NCBI RefSeq assembly: GCF_016031615.1
Contig: NZ_JACYXC010000001.1
Coordinates: 2,170,001 to 2,234,000 of the forward strand
Length of the DNA: 64,000 nucleotides
Direction: 5' to 3'
Source: Streptomyces pactum
GTDB taxonomy: Bacteria > Actinomycetota > Actinomycetes > Streptomycetales > Streptomycetaceae
The notes under the pieces are model-generated. The model saw only the letters and a program-made list of their open reading frames with translations. It was not told where the DNA came from and did not search any database. A program made the translations under genes and the position numbers. Position 1 is the stretch's first letter. The number at the start of each line of letters is the position of its first letter. Of this stretch, positions 63,020-64,000 are shown in pieces.

Positions 63020-64000
63020 CGGACTCCTCACCACTCCCTCGGTACGTCCCGCGGCGGCCGGTGACCTCCTCGCGGCTCCCGGGTGGCCGGCTGTGATCTC
63101 CCCGACGGTGAGCCGAGGGTCTGCCCGTCGGCGGATCGTCACTCTTTCCCTGTGGCGGGGCTGCGGGCTCCCCGCCGGGTGCGGCCCTCCCGGTGGGTGG
63201 GTCGTCGGTCCGTACGGCGGTCGGCCACGGGCTGCTCGGCGGTGCGCCGGCCGGCCGTGCACCGGCCCGGGGCGGGCCGAGGCGTCCCCTGCCGTCCCGT
63301 TGGGCAGACGGGTGAACCGCGACGACGACCGCGGCCCGGGACCGGCCGGGCAGCCCGACGGCCGGGCGGCCCGGCGGCACATGCACCCGGCCGCACCGCC
63401 AACACCGAGCCCCGGCAGCCGCCACCGCCACCGCCGCCGGTGCGGACGTGACCGCCATACCGGGAGGCCCACCGCCGCCGCCGCCACCGCCGCCGCCGCC
63501 GAGGATGGTGACCGCCTTACCGGGAGGCCCGCCGGTACCGAGGGCCGAACAACAGGATCAGGCATGCCCGGGCGATGGGCCGTCAGCCGCCCCGGAGCGC
63601 CCCGCACTCGGGGGCATTCGGCGTATTCGGCGTATCCGGCAGGCCGGCTTCCGAAGCCCGTCCGGCAACCGTCCCTGGACAGCCGCCCGCCGGGCCCGCG
63701 GACGGCGGCAGCCGCACACCACGGCAGCGCCGGCCTGGCCGGTCAGGAACGCCCGGCCCCTGTCAGATCGTCACTGCTCGCCCGCATGCGGCAGACTTCG
63801 GCCCCGCCGGGCCCGGTCGCACATCAGGCGTCGCGTGTCCCGGCGCGTCGGGCAGGTGCCGGAGGGCTTGCGACACGCCGGTCCGGGATACGCAGGACGC
63901 CGGAGCGACACGGCCGGTGACACGGCTCAGCGCCGGACCGGACACCGGATCGGCCGAACGCGGCACACCGGCCCGAGCGAGGCGCGCGGCCGATCAAGCC
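63020..64000. other. Right-end region without a supported gene
   Basis: These 980 bp should include the malQ promoter at the left. A direct repeat, GTGACCGCCWTACCGGGAGG at 63448-63467 and 63508-63527, flanks a CCG/CCA trinucleotide run (63471-63500). Small open frames near 63763-63966 on the minus strand and across the region on the plus strand have low-complexity Arg/Pro/Ala composition and are not accepted. A gene running off the right edge cannot be excluded. Confidence 0.45.

Noticed and set aside
63763..63966. Minus-strand open frame of 67 codons near the right end
   Set aside because: Composition (Pro/Ala/Arg/Ser) and lack of a hydrophobic pattern or a clear ribosome site give no support for a gene.

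Overview
The window is chromosomal DNA from a very GC-rich actinomycete, almost certainly a Streptomyces or close relative. The signs are strong G/C bias in third codon positions, frequent GTG starts, a clpP1-clpP2 operon with ClgR boxes, a Nur box in front of an iron superoxide dismutase, a mycothiol-nitroreductase relative and an mreBC cluster. The order mreC-mreB-ndk-DUF4233-folC ... clpX-clpP2-clpP1-tig ... nei-rpiB ... sod ... dsbA-like-pepN ... asd ... pepN is the core-chromosome order of Streptomyces and is partly shared with Mycobacterium. No phage, plasmid, transposon or CRISPR array was found.

Layout. 1-4.8 kb (minus): cell-shape genes (mreC cut by the window edge, mreB), ndk, a small DUF4233 membrane protein and folC. 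5.6-9.8 kb (plus): four tandem paralogous membrane proteins with Pro/Gly/Tyr/Gln-rich tails, one transmembrane helix and a two-cysteine outer domain; they lie where valS would be expected. 10-14.6 kb (minus): the proteostasis block clpX, clpP2, clpP1, tig. 14.7-15.1 kb: tRNA-Pro(UGG) and tRNA-Gly(UCC). 15.6-27.9 kb: a small membrane protein, an acyltransferase, an FtsX-type ABC exporter pair, a PP2C phosphatase, an Eis-like acetyltransferase, a TetR regulator with its divergent oxidoreductase, nei and rpiB. 28.3-34 kb: three related amino-acid permeases, with bioY between the first two. 34.2-40.2 kb: Fe-SOD, a DsbA-like protein, pepN and an AbiEi/nuclease-like protein. 40.4-45.1 kb: metallophosphoesterase, flavin-binding-fold protein, VOC protein and CGNR regulator. 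45.4-54.6 kb: secreted subtilase, asd, a TerD-domain protein and a second pepN. 54.8-63 kb (minus): acyl-ACP desaturase, allantoicase with a LysR regulator, a small membrane protein and an interrupted malQ.

Two properties recur. Many intergenic regions are filled with degenerate GC-rich tandem repeats, and several conserved proteins (MalQ, allantoicase, TetR, TerD-domain protein) carry Pro/Ala/Gly-rich insertions or extensions. In addition, several genes appear to need a one-base correction in or near C-runs (acyltransferase start, oxidoreductase start) or have ambiguous frames (FtsX permease 3' end, TerD linker). Either the assembly has homopolymer errors or these genes are drifting.

The most readable regulation is: two tandem ClgR boxes upstream of clpP1P2, a Nur box on the sod promoter, a two-copy 15-bp operator in front of the desaturase, a palindrome between allantoicase and the LysR gene, a TetR operator and a dyad between the DsbA-like gene and pepN. 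The best candidate for something undescribed is the tandem array of prion-like-tailed membrane proteins at 5.6-9.8 kb.
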